Part shown: one piece after another, positions 22,062 through 32,870 of the stretch
How the letters are laid out: each line of letters starts with the position of its first letter
Position numbering within the stretch: the stretch's first letter is position 1
Assembly: GCA_023548195.1 (NCBI GenBank)
Contig: JAJHZJ010000496.1
Coordinates: forward strand, 5,639,001 to 5,703,000
Reading direction: 5' to 3'
Source of the DNA: Bettongia penicillata ogilbyi
Taxonomy: Eukaryota > Chordata > Mammalia > Diprotodontia > Potoroidae
DNA length: 64,000 nucleotides
Notes under the pieces: generated by a model
The model's database searches: none
What the model was told of the DNA's origin: nothing
What the model saw: the letters and a program-made list of their open reading frames with translations, nothing else
Made by a program: the position numbers and the translations under genes

Positions 22062-23073
22062 ATTTTTTATTTATTTATTGTTTTTATTTTTTATATTTAA
22101 ATTTATTTATTTAAGTTTTCAACATTCATTTCCACAAAATTTTGGGTTCCAAATTTTCTCCCCATTTCTCCCCTCCCCCCATCCCCAAAGGCCAAGCATT
22201 CTAATTGCTCCTATCACCAATCTGTCCTTCCTTCTGACATTCCTCCCTTCCCTTATCCCCATCTTCTCCTTTGTCCTGTAGGGCAAGATAAGTTTCTATA
22301 CCCCACGACCTGTATTTCTTATTTCCTAGTTGTATGCAAGAAAAATACTCAACAGTAGTTCCTAAAACTTTGAGTTCCAAATTCTCCCCATCCCTCTCTC
22401 CCCACCCATTCCCTTTGGGAAGTCAAGCAATTCAATATAGGCCATATCTATGTAGTTTTGCAAATGACTTCCATAATGGCCATGTTGTGTAAGACTAACT
22501 ATATTTCCCTCCATCCTATCCTGCCCCCCACTTCTTCTATTCTCTCTTTTGATCCTATCCCTCCCCAAGAGTGTTGACTACTAATTGCTCCCTCCTCCCA
22601 CTGCCCTCCCTTCCATCATCCCCCCCCCCACCCTGTTTATCCCCTTCTCCCCCACTTTCCTGTATTGTAAGATAGGTTTTCATACCAAAATGAGTGTGCA
22701 TTTTATTCCTTCCTTTAGTCGAATGTGATGAGAGTAAGCTTCATTTTTTTGTCTCATCTCCCTGCTTTTTCCCTCCACTGAAAAGTCTTTTACTTGCCTC
22801 TTTTAGGAGAGATAATTTGCCCCATTCCATTTCTCCTTTTCTCTTCCCAATATATTTCTATCACCACTTAATTTCATATTTTTAAGATACAATTCCATCC
22901 TAGTCAATTCACCCTATGCTGTGTGTGTGTGTGTATAATCCTACCAACTACCCAGATACTAAAAAAAGTTTCAAGAATTACAAATATTGTCTTTCCCTGT
23001 AGAAATGTAAATAGTTCAACTTTAGTAAGTCCCTTATGACTTCTCTTTGCTGTTTACCTTTTCATGCTTCTCT
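22062..23073 (-). other. 3' UTR of the half-L1
   Basis: Follows the ORF1 stop directly. Polypurine-rich on the element strand (long CCCTCCC runs on the plus strand at 22165-22215 and 22580-22660), with a short (TG)n at 22920-22934 and an A-rich tail at its end. Polypurine 3' UTRs are an L1 trait. No reverse-transcriptase motif in any frame. Confidence 0.7.
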
Positions 23074-24171
23074 TCATTCTTGTGTTTGATGGTCAAATTT
23101 TCTTTTCAGCTCTGGTCTTTTCATCAAGAATGCTTGAAAGTTCTCTATTTCATTGAAAGACCATTTTTTCCCCTGAAATATTATACTCAGTTTTGCTGGG
23201 TAGGTAATTCTTGGTTTTAGTCCTAGTTCTTTTGACTCCTGGAGTATCATATTCCATTCCCTTCTATCCCTTAATGTAGAAGCTGCTAGATCTTGTATTA
23301 TCCTGATTTTATTTCCACAATACTGGAATTGTTTCTTTCTAGCTGCTTGCAATATTTTCTCCTTGACCTAGGAACTCTGGAATTTGGCCACAATGTTCCT
23401 AGGAATTTCTCTGTTTGGATCTCTTTCAGGAGGTTATTGGTGGATTCTTTCAATATTTATTTTGCCCCCTGGTTCTAGAATATGAGGGCAGTTTTCCTCG
23501 GTAATTTCATGAAAAATGATGTCTAGTCTCTTTTTTATGATCATGGCTTTCAGGTAGTCCCATAATTTTTAAATTGTCTCTCCTGGATCTATTTTCCAGG
23601 TCAGTTGTTTTTCCAATGAGATATTTCACATTATCTTCCATTTTTTCATTCTTTTGATTTTGTTTTGTGATTTCTTGGTTTCTCATCAAATCATTAGCCT
23701 CCATCTCATTCTAGTTTAGAGAGAATTATTTTCTTCAGTGAGCTTTTGAACCTCCTTTTCCAGTTGGCTAATTCTGCTTTTTGAAGCATTCTTCTCCTCA
23801 TTGGCTTTTTGAACCTCTTTTGCCAATTGAGTGAGCCTATTTTTCAAGGTGTTATTTTCTTCAGCATTTTTTTGGGTCTCCTTTAGCAAGGTGTTGACCT
23901 GCTTTTCATGATTTTCTTGCATCTCTCTCATTTCTCTTCCCAGTTTTTCCTCCACCTCTCTTACTTGATTTTCAAAATCCTTTTTGAGCTCTTCCATGGT
24001 CTGAGACCATTGAATATTTATTTTGTATGTTTGGGATACAGAAGCCTTGACTTTTATGTCTTTCCTTAATGGTAAGCATTGTTCTTCCTCATCTGAAAGG
24101 ATGGGAGAAGATATCTGTTCACCAAGAAAGTAACCTTCTATAGTCTTATTTTTTTCCCTTTTTTTGGGCAT
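23074..24171 (-). pseudogene. L1-type ORF1 (RNA-binding chaperone), disrupted
   Basis: Encoded the ORF1 protein that coats retrotransposon RNA as a coiled-coil trimer. Three blocks remain. Residues 1-151 (24171-23719) start at a good ATG: a basic N-terminus MPKKREK, then a coiled coil from about residue 55. Residues 91-151 consist of about three tandem 21-residue units (three heptads each). A TAA after NNSL plus a frame change breaks the chain. The second block (23704-23507) carries LENRSRRDNLKIMGLPE, typical of the entry to the RRM domain. A further frame change and a stop (after IERIHQ, near 23447) follow. The third block (23352-23074) is the C-terminal domain: QAARKK, RREW, then RITYPAKLS, ending at a natural-looking stop after HQTQE. 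Non-functional in this copy. Homology is by motif recognition. Confidence 0.85.
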
Positions 24172-24980
24172 TTTCCCAACCAGTTACTTGACTTTTGGGT
24201 CCTTTGTCAAAAGTAGGGTATACTCTGGGAATATGTAAGATCTCAGTTCCTCCAAGGTGGCACAATCAAGTATGTATTGGTGTGGGTGCAAAAGGGATTT
24301 TTGTGCCCAGAATCTTAGCGGTTACCTCTCCACAGCAACCTGGCCTCCAGTTCTGCCAAGTCAAACAATTCTCAAACAATTCAAGTATTGTGGAAAATAC
24401 AATCAGGATAACACAAGATCTAGCAGCTTGGGTGCTGATTTTCAGATATGATGGATGGGCAGGACCGCCATTCAGCGTGAGACAAAGACAACTCCCCCAG
24501 GGCCTCCACACAAGGTGGAGGGAATAATCAGCTCCTCAGTGCCCCCAGGGTTTTTGCACTCTAACAATGGATGCTTCTGCTGTGCCTGCCAATGTGGCCT
24601 CTGTGGTGGCTGCCTAGGGCTGGAGCTATGGGAAGGCCCTTCTCCCTTCCCAGTTAGCTGAAAAAACCCCATCACTGACCTTTGGCACCTATGGGTTGAG
24701 GGATCTGCGAACCCACTGCTGCTGGGACTGGGGATTCCAAGACTGGAGATTCTACCCCCAAAGGCTGTTTGTGAGCCATGCTGCAATGAAAGCTGGGCTG
24801 GGCTCCACTCTGCATCTGGTGCTACAGATGTTTCCTGTGGGCCTTTCAGGTCACTCTGGGCTGGACATCTCCTCCACTCTTGTTCTCCACTTCTGCTGCT
24901 CCAGAATTTGTTGAGAGTCCTTCTTTACAGGTATTTTATGGGCTATGTGGGGAGAGCCTCTGTATCTACTTTGCTTCCCC
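24172..24980 (-). promoter_or_regulatory. 5' UTR / presumed internal promoter of the half-L1
   Basis: GC-richer than its surroundings. By analogy to L1, this region would carry the internal RNA polymerase II promoter; no specific factor site was identified. It contains at 24374-24429 a segment that is the reverse complement of the ORF1 C-terminal coding region (23280-23334), and a direct TCAAACAATTC doublet at 24361-24382. Open frames here on both strands have no L1 or host resemblance. Confidence 0.6.
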
Positions 24981-25130
24981 CAAATAATTCTGAAAAGGTG
25001 AATTGAAGCCAGGTTGTGAAGGGCTTTAAATACCAAATAGGGGAATTTATATTTAATTCTAGAAATGATCACTGAGAACACTGAAACTTCTTCAGTAAGG
25101 GAGTATGTTAAAGTATCTTACTAACTCTAA

Positions 25131-25170
25131 AGTTATCATCATCATCATTAATAATAATTATTATTATTTT
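25131..25170. repeat. (ATC)n/(ATT)n tract
   Basis: TCATCATCATCATCATTAAT followed by (TAT)n. Confidence 0.85.
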
Positions 25171-25849
25171 CTGGATTGCTGATTTCCACTGCAGTAGAAA
25201 GAGTGGTGGGTGTACAAGTCCCCCTTAGTCAATATTCATAGGTAATCATGTGAGTGTCTGGCCTTTGAGACATAGAGAGTTCTCTTCTCTCAACTATAAA
25301 ATGTCATGTGCTAGAATAACATTTTAACTTCTTAGTTACTGGCCTAAACTGTACTATTTTTTGGAACTACAATGGAATAGATATCATTGTTTTCTTTCCA
25401 GAAATGCCACAGGGGACATTATCATTTCAGAGGTCATGTCTGATACATTAGAAAGCAGAAAAATATTTCCTGAGCTGAACCTAAGGCATGTGTTTTTGTT
25501 CGTGTGTGTGTGTGTGTGTATGCATGTGTATGTGCTTTTTTTTTTCCTGTTCTTGACTGATCAGACTTGAGATATTTGAAAAGGTTGTGAGAAATCTCTT
25601 CTGAATGCCTCAATCAGATAACGAGCTTTCAAGACTTTCAGGAATTGTGACTACCTCGGAACTCAAGCTATGAGAATATTTGAAAAACATTCAAGTATTC
25701 ACCTCCCATCATTTGTGTGCTTCTTTAAGGATTTAGAGGAACAGGATCTTTTCCAATTGAGACTGTTTTTATCACCATTATATATACTCCATTATTACTG
25801 TTGGGATGTTGTTACAAGGGACATGTTTTAAACCCAAGCATCTTCTTAC
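25171..25849. other. No gene; small (TG)n
   Basis: (TG)n at 25503-25519 and a T-run at about 25536-25545. No exon or repeat recognised. Confidence 0.5.
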
Positions 25850-26185
25850 AAACTGCCTACTGGAGATTTTAGACTGGACTTTCCCTGTGCATCTCAAACT
25901 CAACATGTCTAAAACAAAGTCCTTATCATACTTTCAGTCCCTAAACACAAACTGTTTCCAAATTTCTATATTATTGATGAGGGTACCACTACCTTTCACT
26001 CACACAGGTTTACAGCTTTAAGGACATCCTCAATTCCTCAAACAATTACCGTTTATTCTCACTCCAAATATTTAATCAGTTGCCAAATCTTACTGTTTCT
26101 ATTTCAACAATATATTTTATACAAGGCCCCTTATCTCCATTCACAGGGCAACAATTCAGGCCCTCCTCACCTCTCAGCTAAATTA
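25850..26185 (+). mobile_element. L2 LINE ORF2-end fragment
   Basis: GTGCATCTCAAACTCAACAT, GTCTAAAACAAAGTCC and TCAGGCCCTCCTCACCTCTC follow the sense order of the L2 reverse-transcriptase end. Ends where an antisense L2 begins. Confidence 0.7.
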
Positions 26186-26189
26186 TTCG

Positions 26190-26400
26190 ATGAATCAATT
26201 AGCATTTATTAAGGGCCTATAAAGTATCAAGCACCGGGCTAGGAATGGGGCATAAGAATTTAAGGAATGAAATAATTACTATCTCATTGTGCTTATATTC
26301 TAACAAGAAAACAAATATAAATATAAAAAATAAATGTAAGAAGGATAAATGAAAGTAAAGGCAGTTAAAATGCACATCAATAAGGGATTAGAGTTTTAAT
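26190..26400 (-). mobile_element. L2 LINE 3' fragment
   Basis: CATTTATTAAGGGCCTATAA, GCACCGGGCTAGGAATGGGG. Confidence 0.7.
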
Positions 26401-26824
26401 AAGATCATAGATTTAGAATCAAGAAAGACTTCATAGGTTATAATCATCTCTTAATTAGAGATGCGGAAGGTGAGAGGTAAGTAGACTTACCCATATTAGC
26501 CAGAAAGGGCACAGAATTATTAAGTATGAAATGGGGGCAATGAGGTTGAACATCAGTTGTTATGCGAAAAAAATCTGGAGTTTATAATGGTCCTCCAGCT
26601 TAGCAGTACAAAATACCAGCCTCACCCCCAAAAAACACAAGATGCTATAGTGATTTGGGGGTTACATTGACAAAGGCATAATTTCCAATAATCAGGAGGT
26701 GCTAATCCAATTATCGTCTGCTTTTATCATACCTCATTTGGAGTATTTTCCCCAATCCTGCATACCACAGTTTAAGAAAGATATTGATAAACTGGGGAGT
26801 ATTCAAAGGAGAGTAACCAGGATG

Positions 26825-28323
26825 ATCAGTCAGTCAATAACTATATATTAAGCACTTTCTATGTTCTAGGCACAGTGTGAGTTCTGTAGATACACAGAAA
26901 GGAAAAAGACAGTCCTTGCCCTCCAGTAACTCGCAATCTAATGGGGAGCCACTATATACAAACATGTTATGAATAAGTGAAATAAGAAATAATTGACTGA
27001 CAAAAAGCATGGGAATTAAGAGGAAGTGGGAAAGGCTTCTTGTACAAGGTGGGATTTTAGTTGGACTTGAAGGAAGTCAGGGAAACAACAAGGCTAAGGT
27101 GGATGTGGGGTAGGGAGGAGGAAGTATTCCATTCGTAAGCCACAGTGAGTGAAACTGTCCAGAGTCAGGAGAAGATGTTTCTTGTTTGAAGGAACTAAAA
27201 GTGGGACAGTATTATTGAATTTCAGAATAAGAGAAATTACAGTTTTGCTCTCATATTAACAACCAATTATTAAATTAGGATAAAGGCTCTTTCTACTTTT
27301 CTACTCATTTAGGGCCCAGTCCCTTGAGGTCAGTCAACTTGTCTCTGAATAACTTGGCAGATTGATGAGATATCCCTTAACCCTGGAGACCTAACTAGGA
27401 GACCTTACTTCTATTTTGAGTGTAAACAGAATCTAATCTGGGTAAATTCTTGCCCCAAGCAATGAGCTCTTGTCCTTGTACCCTTCATTGGAGTTAGAGT
27501 GACATAGCTCATGAAGCAGAAAATAAACCAGAGTGATCTGGGTGGAGATGAGTTTCTCTGAATAGATTCCTCAGAGGTAACAGAGTTTTGTGATAAAGCC
27601 ACAATTTCAGCAGGAGTACCTGAAGACTTCAAGCCCACGTCTTCATTAAAATGTCCACTAATCAGGATTGGTTTTTACTTGTCAGGGGTGCCCCCTCTTC
27701 CAAAAGCATATTAAAACTTTCAGTTTTTCTATGATTTTGTCTTTGTTGATCAAGAGAAACCAGTGACCATCAATTTACTGATTACTAGCTAGCCTAATTA
27801 ATAAATTAGTTATTAATTGCCCAGAAATTCTGTCTCTCAGGTTTTTCATTCATCCCAAGAGTACGTAGAAGTTGAGGATGGGAGTTATAAAGTATAAAAA
27901 CACTGGAAAGCTGGGGAAGAGAGATTACAAAGGCCTTTGAATGACAACTGAGAATTTTCTATTTCATCTGATGTGATGGGGAGCCATGTGATGGCATTTA
28001 TTGAGTGGCAGTGTGACATGGATGGACCAGTGATAAGAAATAATACTTTGGTGGCTGCATGGAAGATGGACTCAGGCAGAGAGAGATTTATGGCAGGCAT
28101 ATTGCAGTTGTCCAGGATGACAGCACGAACTAGTAAGATGGTGAGATGGCATTATCTGAGAAGAGAAGGGTGCGTCTGCAAGAGATTTTACAAAGGTAAA
28201 ATCAACAGGCTTTGGCAACAGATTGGTTATGAAAATGATGTAAGAGAAAGTGAGGAGTCCAGGATAACATCTAAGTTTTGAGCCTTATATACTGTATTTT
28301 GGCATCCTCAACAATAAAAGCAA
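26825..28323 (-). mobile_element. L2 LINE nested in an L3, itself interrupted
   Basis: Left 26825-27230 runs from the antisense terminus (AGTCCTTGCCCTCCAGTAAC) through GATTTTAGTTGGACTTGAAG. Right 27857-28323 continues with AAAGGCCTTTGAATGACAAC, AGTTGTCCAGGATGACAGCA and GGAGTCCAGGATAACATCTA. Confidence 0.75.
27234..27856. mobile_element. Unassigned ~620-bp insertion in the L2 copy
   Basis: Sequence foreign to L2, bounded by AAGAG at 27229-27233 and 27857-27861, a possible 5-bp duplication. No TG...CA ends, no inverted repeats and no open frame of note, so its type is open. Confidence 0.4.
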
Positions 28324-28759
28324 AGTTGACTCTATGTCATGTGAGAATTGATTGAAGTAACTCCGGATGTGTAAACTAGAAGGAAAAAGACTGAGTAGTA
28401 AAGCCATTGCAACATGAAAGAAGCATCAATTATGTTTCATGCCAGAGGGCAGAGTCAGAAGAAAAAGGCCCAACTGAGGCCAATTCAGGAACAACTTCCT
28501 AATGAGGAGAGCTTTGCCAAGTGAAATTGTCTGCCTGGGGCAGTGGATTTCCCTTTCTAGGATAGTTGGCAAAGGCTGGTGATCCCTTGTCTTGTAGAAG
28601 TAGGAATTCTTTTTGCTTATGTGTTGGAATAGAATACAGTGAAGTCCCTTTGCCTCTGATCTGCTGAGTTCTCACAGTGCTACGTGTGATATCTCCCATA
28701 GGGTCATTATCTATATTTCCTGTGGATTTTCTGAAGAAGACACTTTAACATAGGAACCT

Positions 28760-28880
28760 TTGAGATTTTGCCCATTTTATAGAAGAGGAAACTGAGTCTA
28801 GACAGGGAAAATTAATTGCCCAAGGGAACATTATTTTAGAGGTAGAAACAAAACTTCTCTTTTAAACAGTGTTTTCTTCT
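28760..28880 (-). mobile_element. MIR-type SINE
   Basis: CATTTTATAGAAGAGGAAAC, TGAGTCTAGACAGGGAAAAT. Confidence 0.75.
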
Positions 28881-29214
28881 GTGGTTCTTTGTAGCAGAAC
28901 CCTCCCTCCAAGATCATTCCTGAGTGAATGCCTCTTTTGGTTCTTTTTTTTGAATTCCTCAGCTTCTGTTTGGTCTCTCTTTCATACTGTCCTTTAATAA
29001 TGTCATTACCTCAACGGCTTTCTGCTCTTTTTTCAATCTGAAATTAGGGAATACCATGGAAATATTTTTAAGGCAGTAATTTTGACGCTGAAAAGTGCAT
29101 GTGTATTGAAAACATATTAACTTAATTATTCATTTAGTATAATTAGATTATGGCTATTAATCAATTAAATTGATTCCTTCACATTGGACATCGTACCTAA
29201 GATACTAATTTTTT
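28881..29214. other. No gene or recognised repeat
   Basis: AT-rich single-copy-looking sequence of about 330 bp. Confidence 0.5.
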
Positions 29215-29725
29215 TTAAAAATAGAAAGTAGGTTGAGGGATGGCTAAACAAATTGTGGTACATGAACGTAGTGAAATCTTACCAAGTGGTAAGAAATGAT
29301 ATTTATCATGAATACAGAGAAGTATGAAAAGATCTACATGAACTGATGCAGAAATGAAGTATGCAGAGCTAAGGAAACAATATACATAGCAACAACAATA
29401 ATGTAAATGGAAAGAATAACTATATGCCAAAAAAAATCAAAAGTAAATATAATAAAATTATACAAATCAGTCAGAACTTGAATTAAGAGGTATGAGAAGA
29501 CACCCCCAAACCTCCCTCTTTTGTGGAAATGGGAGGTCACCAAGAGTTACCAATTGCTCATGTTTTCATACTTTTTGAATGTATCTATCAGCTGTGATGA
29601 CTTTTTTCCTTCTTAAAAAATTACTATTTGACATATAGCATGACTGTCTGGGAGGGGTAGAAGGAGGGCTACTTGGCATAATTGTGGTGATACAAAAAAT
29701 GGAAAATACCAATAAAAGCTTATTA
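29215..29725 (+). mobile_element. LINE 3'-UTR-like fragment (family unassigned)
   Basis: GATCTACATGAACTGATGCA, AGCTAAGGAAACAATATACA and a terminal AAAATACCAATAAAAG. This is a common marsupial non-coding LINE end; related minus-strand pieces lie at 36651-36840 and 44970-45345. Confidence 0.6.
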
Positions 29726-30149
29726 AAACATATATGAAGAAAGGGTAAAGAAATATCAGTGCAACAAAGAACTCTTTGACATAGATAACACTGATCTCTT
29801 TTGGGCTGAAAACATATTGTTTCAAAAAAACATAAGTAATCATCCAAAAAGTTTTTTTCCAAGCCAGGAAAACAAAATTTCCTTCTTTGAGGTCCAAAAC
29901 CAGGATTAGGAGATGTCCTGCAAAGATGCTTAAATCACTTTGTCCTTATACTGTACTCTTCTGGACTTGCAGTGTCAAAGTCAAGAAATTCTTCCTCATT
30001 TCTAGGCACATTCAAATGTGGATATTCACTTGTTCCCCTGGTCTTAGAACCAAATGACCTTAAGTTAACTGTATGGCCCGTGAAAATTATATCAGTCATA
30101 ATAATGATGAGTTGTAGTAACAACTGCCATTTATGTGGTGATCCAAGAT
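29726..30149. other. No gene or recognised repeat
   Basis: About 420 bp with overlapping short frames; no motif. Confidence 0.5.
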
Positions 30150-30371
30150 GGAAGATCTACATGCTCTACCTATGTTTAACTTTATTTTCAAAATAGCCCT
30201 GCAGAATATGTCCCACACTACTCATGTTAGTGTATATAAGAAGAAACTAGAGTTGAGAAGATATGCAATTTATCTACGTTCCCACAACTATTAAATAGCA
30301 GTCAGGATTCATTTTTCTGTTCTTCTTGATTCCAAGTCTGTTACTCAATCCACTCTACCATCTAGCTGTCT
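30150..30371 (-). mobile_element. MIR-type SINE
   Basis: AGAAGAAACTAGAGTTGAGA, CAATCCACTCTACCATCTAG. Confidence 0.75.
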
Positions 30372-30413
30372 TTCTCTGTTCCTCGGTTTTATTACTTATA
30401 AAATTGATCACTA

Positions 30414-30604
30414 ATCTATCTTTCTATAATCTAGCTATCATCTATCATTCATCTATCTCTCATCTATCTATCTGTCCATGTAATCTATCTATCATCTATC
30501 TATCTATCTACCTACCTACCTATCTATCTACCTATCTGTCTATCATCTATCCATCCATCCATCCATCTATCTATCTATCTATCTATCAGTCATCTATCCA
30601 TCTA
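30414..30604. repeat. (TCTA)n-type array, left arm of an inverted pair
   Basis: 191 bp of TCTA units with distinctive interruptions (TTCTATAATCTAGCTATC, TGTCCATGTAATC, a TACC run, a CCAT run). The same interruptions occur in the same order, reverse complemented, in 31165-31471. Confidence 0.95.
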
Positions 30605-30704
30605 TAAGATTATAAGTGATAATATTTGTATTGCCTATCTCCCAAAGGTGGCTTTGCAAGCTATGAGATGTCATTACAAATGGGAGCCTCTCAAATTATT
30701 GTGA

Positions 30705-31130
30705 TTGAAGACCTTCCCAATCCTAGAAGCACAGTTTCTCACCATTGGATGGGACTTCTTCAATCTTCCAACCCAAGCTGTGTCTAAAATCCAACTCTCT
30801 CTTCAACTTTTCTACCAAGTATGCTTTCAGTCCTTTCTTGAAAACCCCCTATGAGGGGGAGCCTACTATTTTCTAATGTAGCCCCACCTACTTTGGGAAA
30901 GCACTAATTAATTGTAGGCAATTTTTTTTTTCTGACATGGATTTGAAAATTGCTTCACTGTAACTTACACCCAATGCTGCTAGTTCTATACTATGGGGCC
31001 AGACAGAACAACATGCCCACCCCCACCCCTCATATTGGTTTTGTAGGGTCATATGCAGAGTACTGAACCATTTCTTCACATGGTTCTAATTTCTCTTAAA
31101 CTCCCTCATCTCCCTCCCAAAATAATTCAA
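30705..31130 (-). mobile_element. L3/CR1-type LINE 3' fragment
   Basis: TGTAACTTACACCCAATGCT, GCTAGTTCTATACTATGGGG, CCAGACAGAACAACATGCCC: antisense L3 3' region. It fills the spacer between the two inverted tetranucleotide arrays. Confidence 0.7.
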
Positions 31131-31164
31131 ATGCTCCTGTCAGTATAGCTCTCTTCTCAGGAAA

Positions 31165-31181
31165 ATAGATGGATAGATGAC

Positions 31182-31233
<52 letters not shown>

Positions 31234-31259
31234 GATAGACAGATAGGTAGGTAGGTAGG

Positions 31260-31312
<53 letters not shown>

Positions 31313-31338
31313 GGATAGATGATAGACAGGTAGATAGG

Positions 31339-31395
<57 letters not shown>

Positions 31396-31471
31396 GATAG
31401 ATAGATTACATGGACAGATAGATGAGAGATAGATGAAAGATAGATGATAGCTAGATTATAGAAAGATAGAT
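31165..31471. repeat. (GATA)n-type array, right arm of an inverted pair
   Basis: 307 bp, longer than its partner because two pure GATA blocks are expanded. The end GATTATAGAAAGATAGAT is the exact reverse complement of the start of the left arm. Confidence 0.95.
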
Positions 31472-32470
31472 AGATGCATAGATTTTTCCTTTTTTCAGTC
31501 TGCTTACATTTTTTTTCTGTGAAGCTTCTAGAGCCTTTTGGAAGTAACCATCACTAAACATTTACTAAATGCCAACAGAGTTTATGACACTCTACTTGTC
31601 ACCATGTGGTTAACAAAGCATGGGTGAGCTCTCATCTCTGCCCTAGGTATCAGTGAAATTATCCTGTTCTTTGTCCAGTAATCAGGTAATTTTATGGAGT
31701 CTTGACAGCCAACACAGCATGGCTGCTCTTGTTTGACATAATATACTGCATTTAAAATTCACAATTAGTTGTACTTGTCTCAACAAAATAATCATTGTAA
31801 GGAAGTTGTTGGAAACTGAAGTGCTGCTCTCCCAACTTCTCTCCCAGCCTTCGTCCCCTGTCCTAGTGTTTGAGTCCAGATCTTTCAGACTGAAAAGTAA
31901 GCCCTCTGTCACCAAAAACCAAGGTCCATCTCTCCAACTAGACATGAAACCATTAATGACATCTGTCTGAATTTAGTCATTCAGTGTGTTAGGGATTTAT
32001 CTATCTGTGTTATCATTTGACTTCCACCTCTGCACATTTACCAGGATAGTGCAAATGATATTGCCAAAAAGTATTGATGAAATCTCTGGATACTATACTT
32101 CCAACACTCCCATAGACTGTAAAATTAGTAATCCTTAAAAAGCATAGTCCAATGTGGTCTTTCTGGATACTCACAAGCTCTTCCTTTAAGAATATAATCT
32201 ATAATTTCCCCAGTGAAATCAAGTATACCAGCTTTTCATTTGTAGATTCCACTGGTTTCCTGTTTTGGAAAACCAAGATGATGCTTACTCTTCTCTGTCC
32301 TGGAGTGCCTCTTTCATTCTCCACTATCTTTCACAGTGTCTCTTCAATCAACTCCATCTGTTATTTTGGTACCCAGGTCTTCTGCGATGAGTGAATTAAA
32401 TTTATCAAGGGAAGTTAAGTGTTCATTATTATATTCTTAAAAAAGACAACTTACCTATCTCCTAATTACT
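31472..32470. other. No gene or recognised repeat
   Basis: About 1 kb of single-copy-looking sequence. The minus-strand frame at 31682-31945 has no motif. Confidence 0.5.
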
Positions 32471-32870
32471 AAAGGGCAGTTAAGTGTTGCAATGGATAGA
32501 GTCCTGTGTCTGGAGTCGGGAAGAAGAAAGTTTAAATCTGTCCTCAGACACTTAGTAGCTGTGTGGATCTGGGCATATCACTTAACCTCTGTCTGCCTCA
32601 GTTTCTTTGTAAAGTGGGAGTCATAAAAGCACTTACCTTCTAGAGTTGTTATGACAATCAAATAAGATAAAATTTATAAAGTGTTTGGCATGGTGCCCAG
32701 CACATAAGATGACATATTATACACACACACATACATATGTGTGTATGTATGTATGTGAATATGTACGTATATATATGTATGTGTGTGTTTGTTCCCTCCC
32801 CCCTTATTCCAATATATACATTTCCTGCCACAAAATAGATGCTTAACAAACGTTGCTTGCTTGATTGCTC
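32471..32870 (+). mobile_element. MIR-type SINE with microsatellite in its tail
   Basis: Head GTTGCAATGGATAGAGTCCT, CORE TAGCTGTGTGGATCTGGGCA, tail TTATGACAATCAAATAAGAT and GCATGGTGCCCAGCACATAA. A (CA)n-(TGTA)n block (32719-32792) separates it from AAATAGATGCTTAACAAACG. Confidence 0.88.

Larger units (their letters stand above)
22062..24980 (-). mobile_element. HAL1-like (half-L1) retrotransposon with target-site duplication
   Basis: The 2,919-bp insertion lies between CAAATAATT at 22053-22061 and the same nonamer at 24981-24989. On the minus strand it starts GGGGAAGCAAAG, has an 809-bp 5' UTR, a decayed ORF1, a 1-kb 3' UTR and an A-rich AAATAAATAAATAAAT-like tail. No ORF2 (endonuclease or reverse transcriptase) lies between ORF1 and the 3' UTR. 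HAL1 elements of mammals have this plan and depend on L1 for movement. An alternative is an ordinary L1 that lost ORF2 through internal deletion; distinguishing them needs other family copies. Confidence 0.75.
21661..25115 (-). mobile_element. L2 LINE fragment split by a half-L1 element
   Basis: Left part 21661-22061 runs from the antisense 3' terminus (CCCTGCCCTCAAAGAAATTA) to ACAGGTTAGTTTGACTAGAA. Right part 24981-25115 continues with GAAGCCAGGTTGTGAAGGGC and CTTTAAATACCAAATAGGGG, the antisense of the L2 reverse-transcriptase end. The two parts join in register once the inserted element and one CAAATAATT are removed. Confidence 0.8.
26580..28690 (+). mobile_element. L3/CR1-type LINE, split by an L2
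   Basis: Left 26580-26827: TTTGGAGTATTTTCCCCAAT, AGATATTGATAAACTGGGGA, GAGTAACCAGGATGATCA. Right about 28324-28690: GAGAATTGATTGAAGTAACT, CCAGAGGGCAGAGTCAGAAG, GGAACAACTTCCTAATGAGG. The two parts are consecutive in L3. Confidence 0.7.

Noticed and set aside
22062..23073. Search for L1 ORF2 motifs (endonuclease, FADD reverse-transcriptase box)
   Set aside because: None found in any frame; the stretch behaves as 3' UTR.
24195..24786. Several frames on both strands, 64 to 110 codons
   Set aside because: They lie in the 5' UTR of the half-L1, which is GC-richer and so stop-poor; none resembles ORF1, ORF2 or a host protein.
30326..31471. Regularly spaced repeats resembling a CRISPR array
   Set aside because: Units are contiguous tetranucleotides without spacers, in a mammalian genome.
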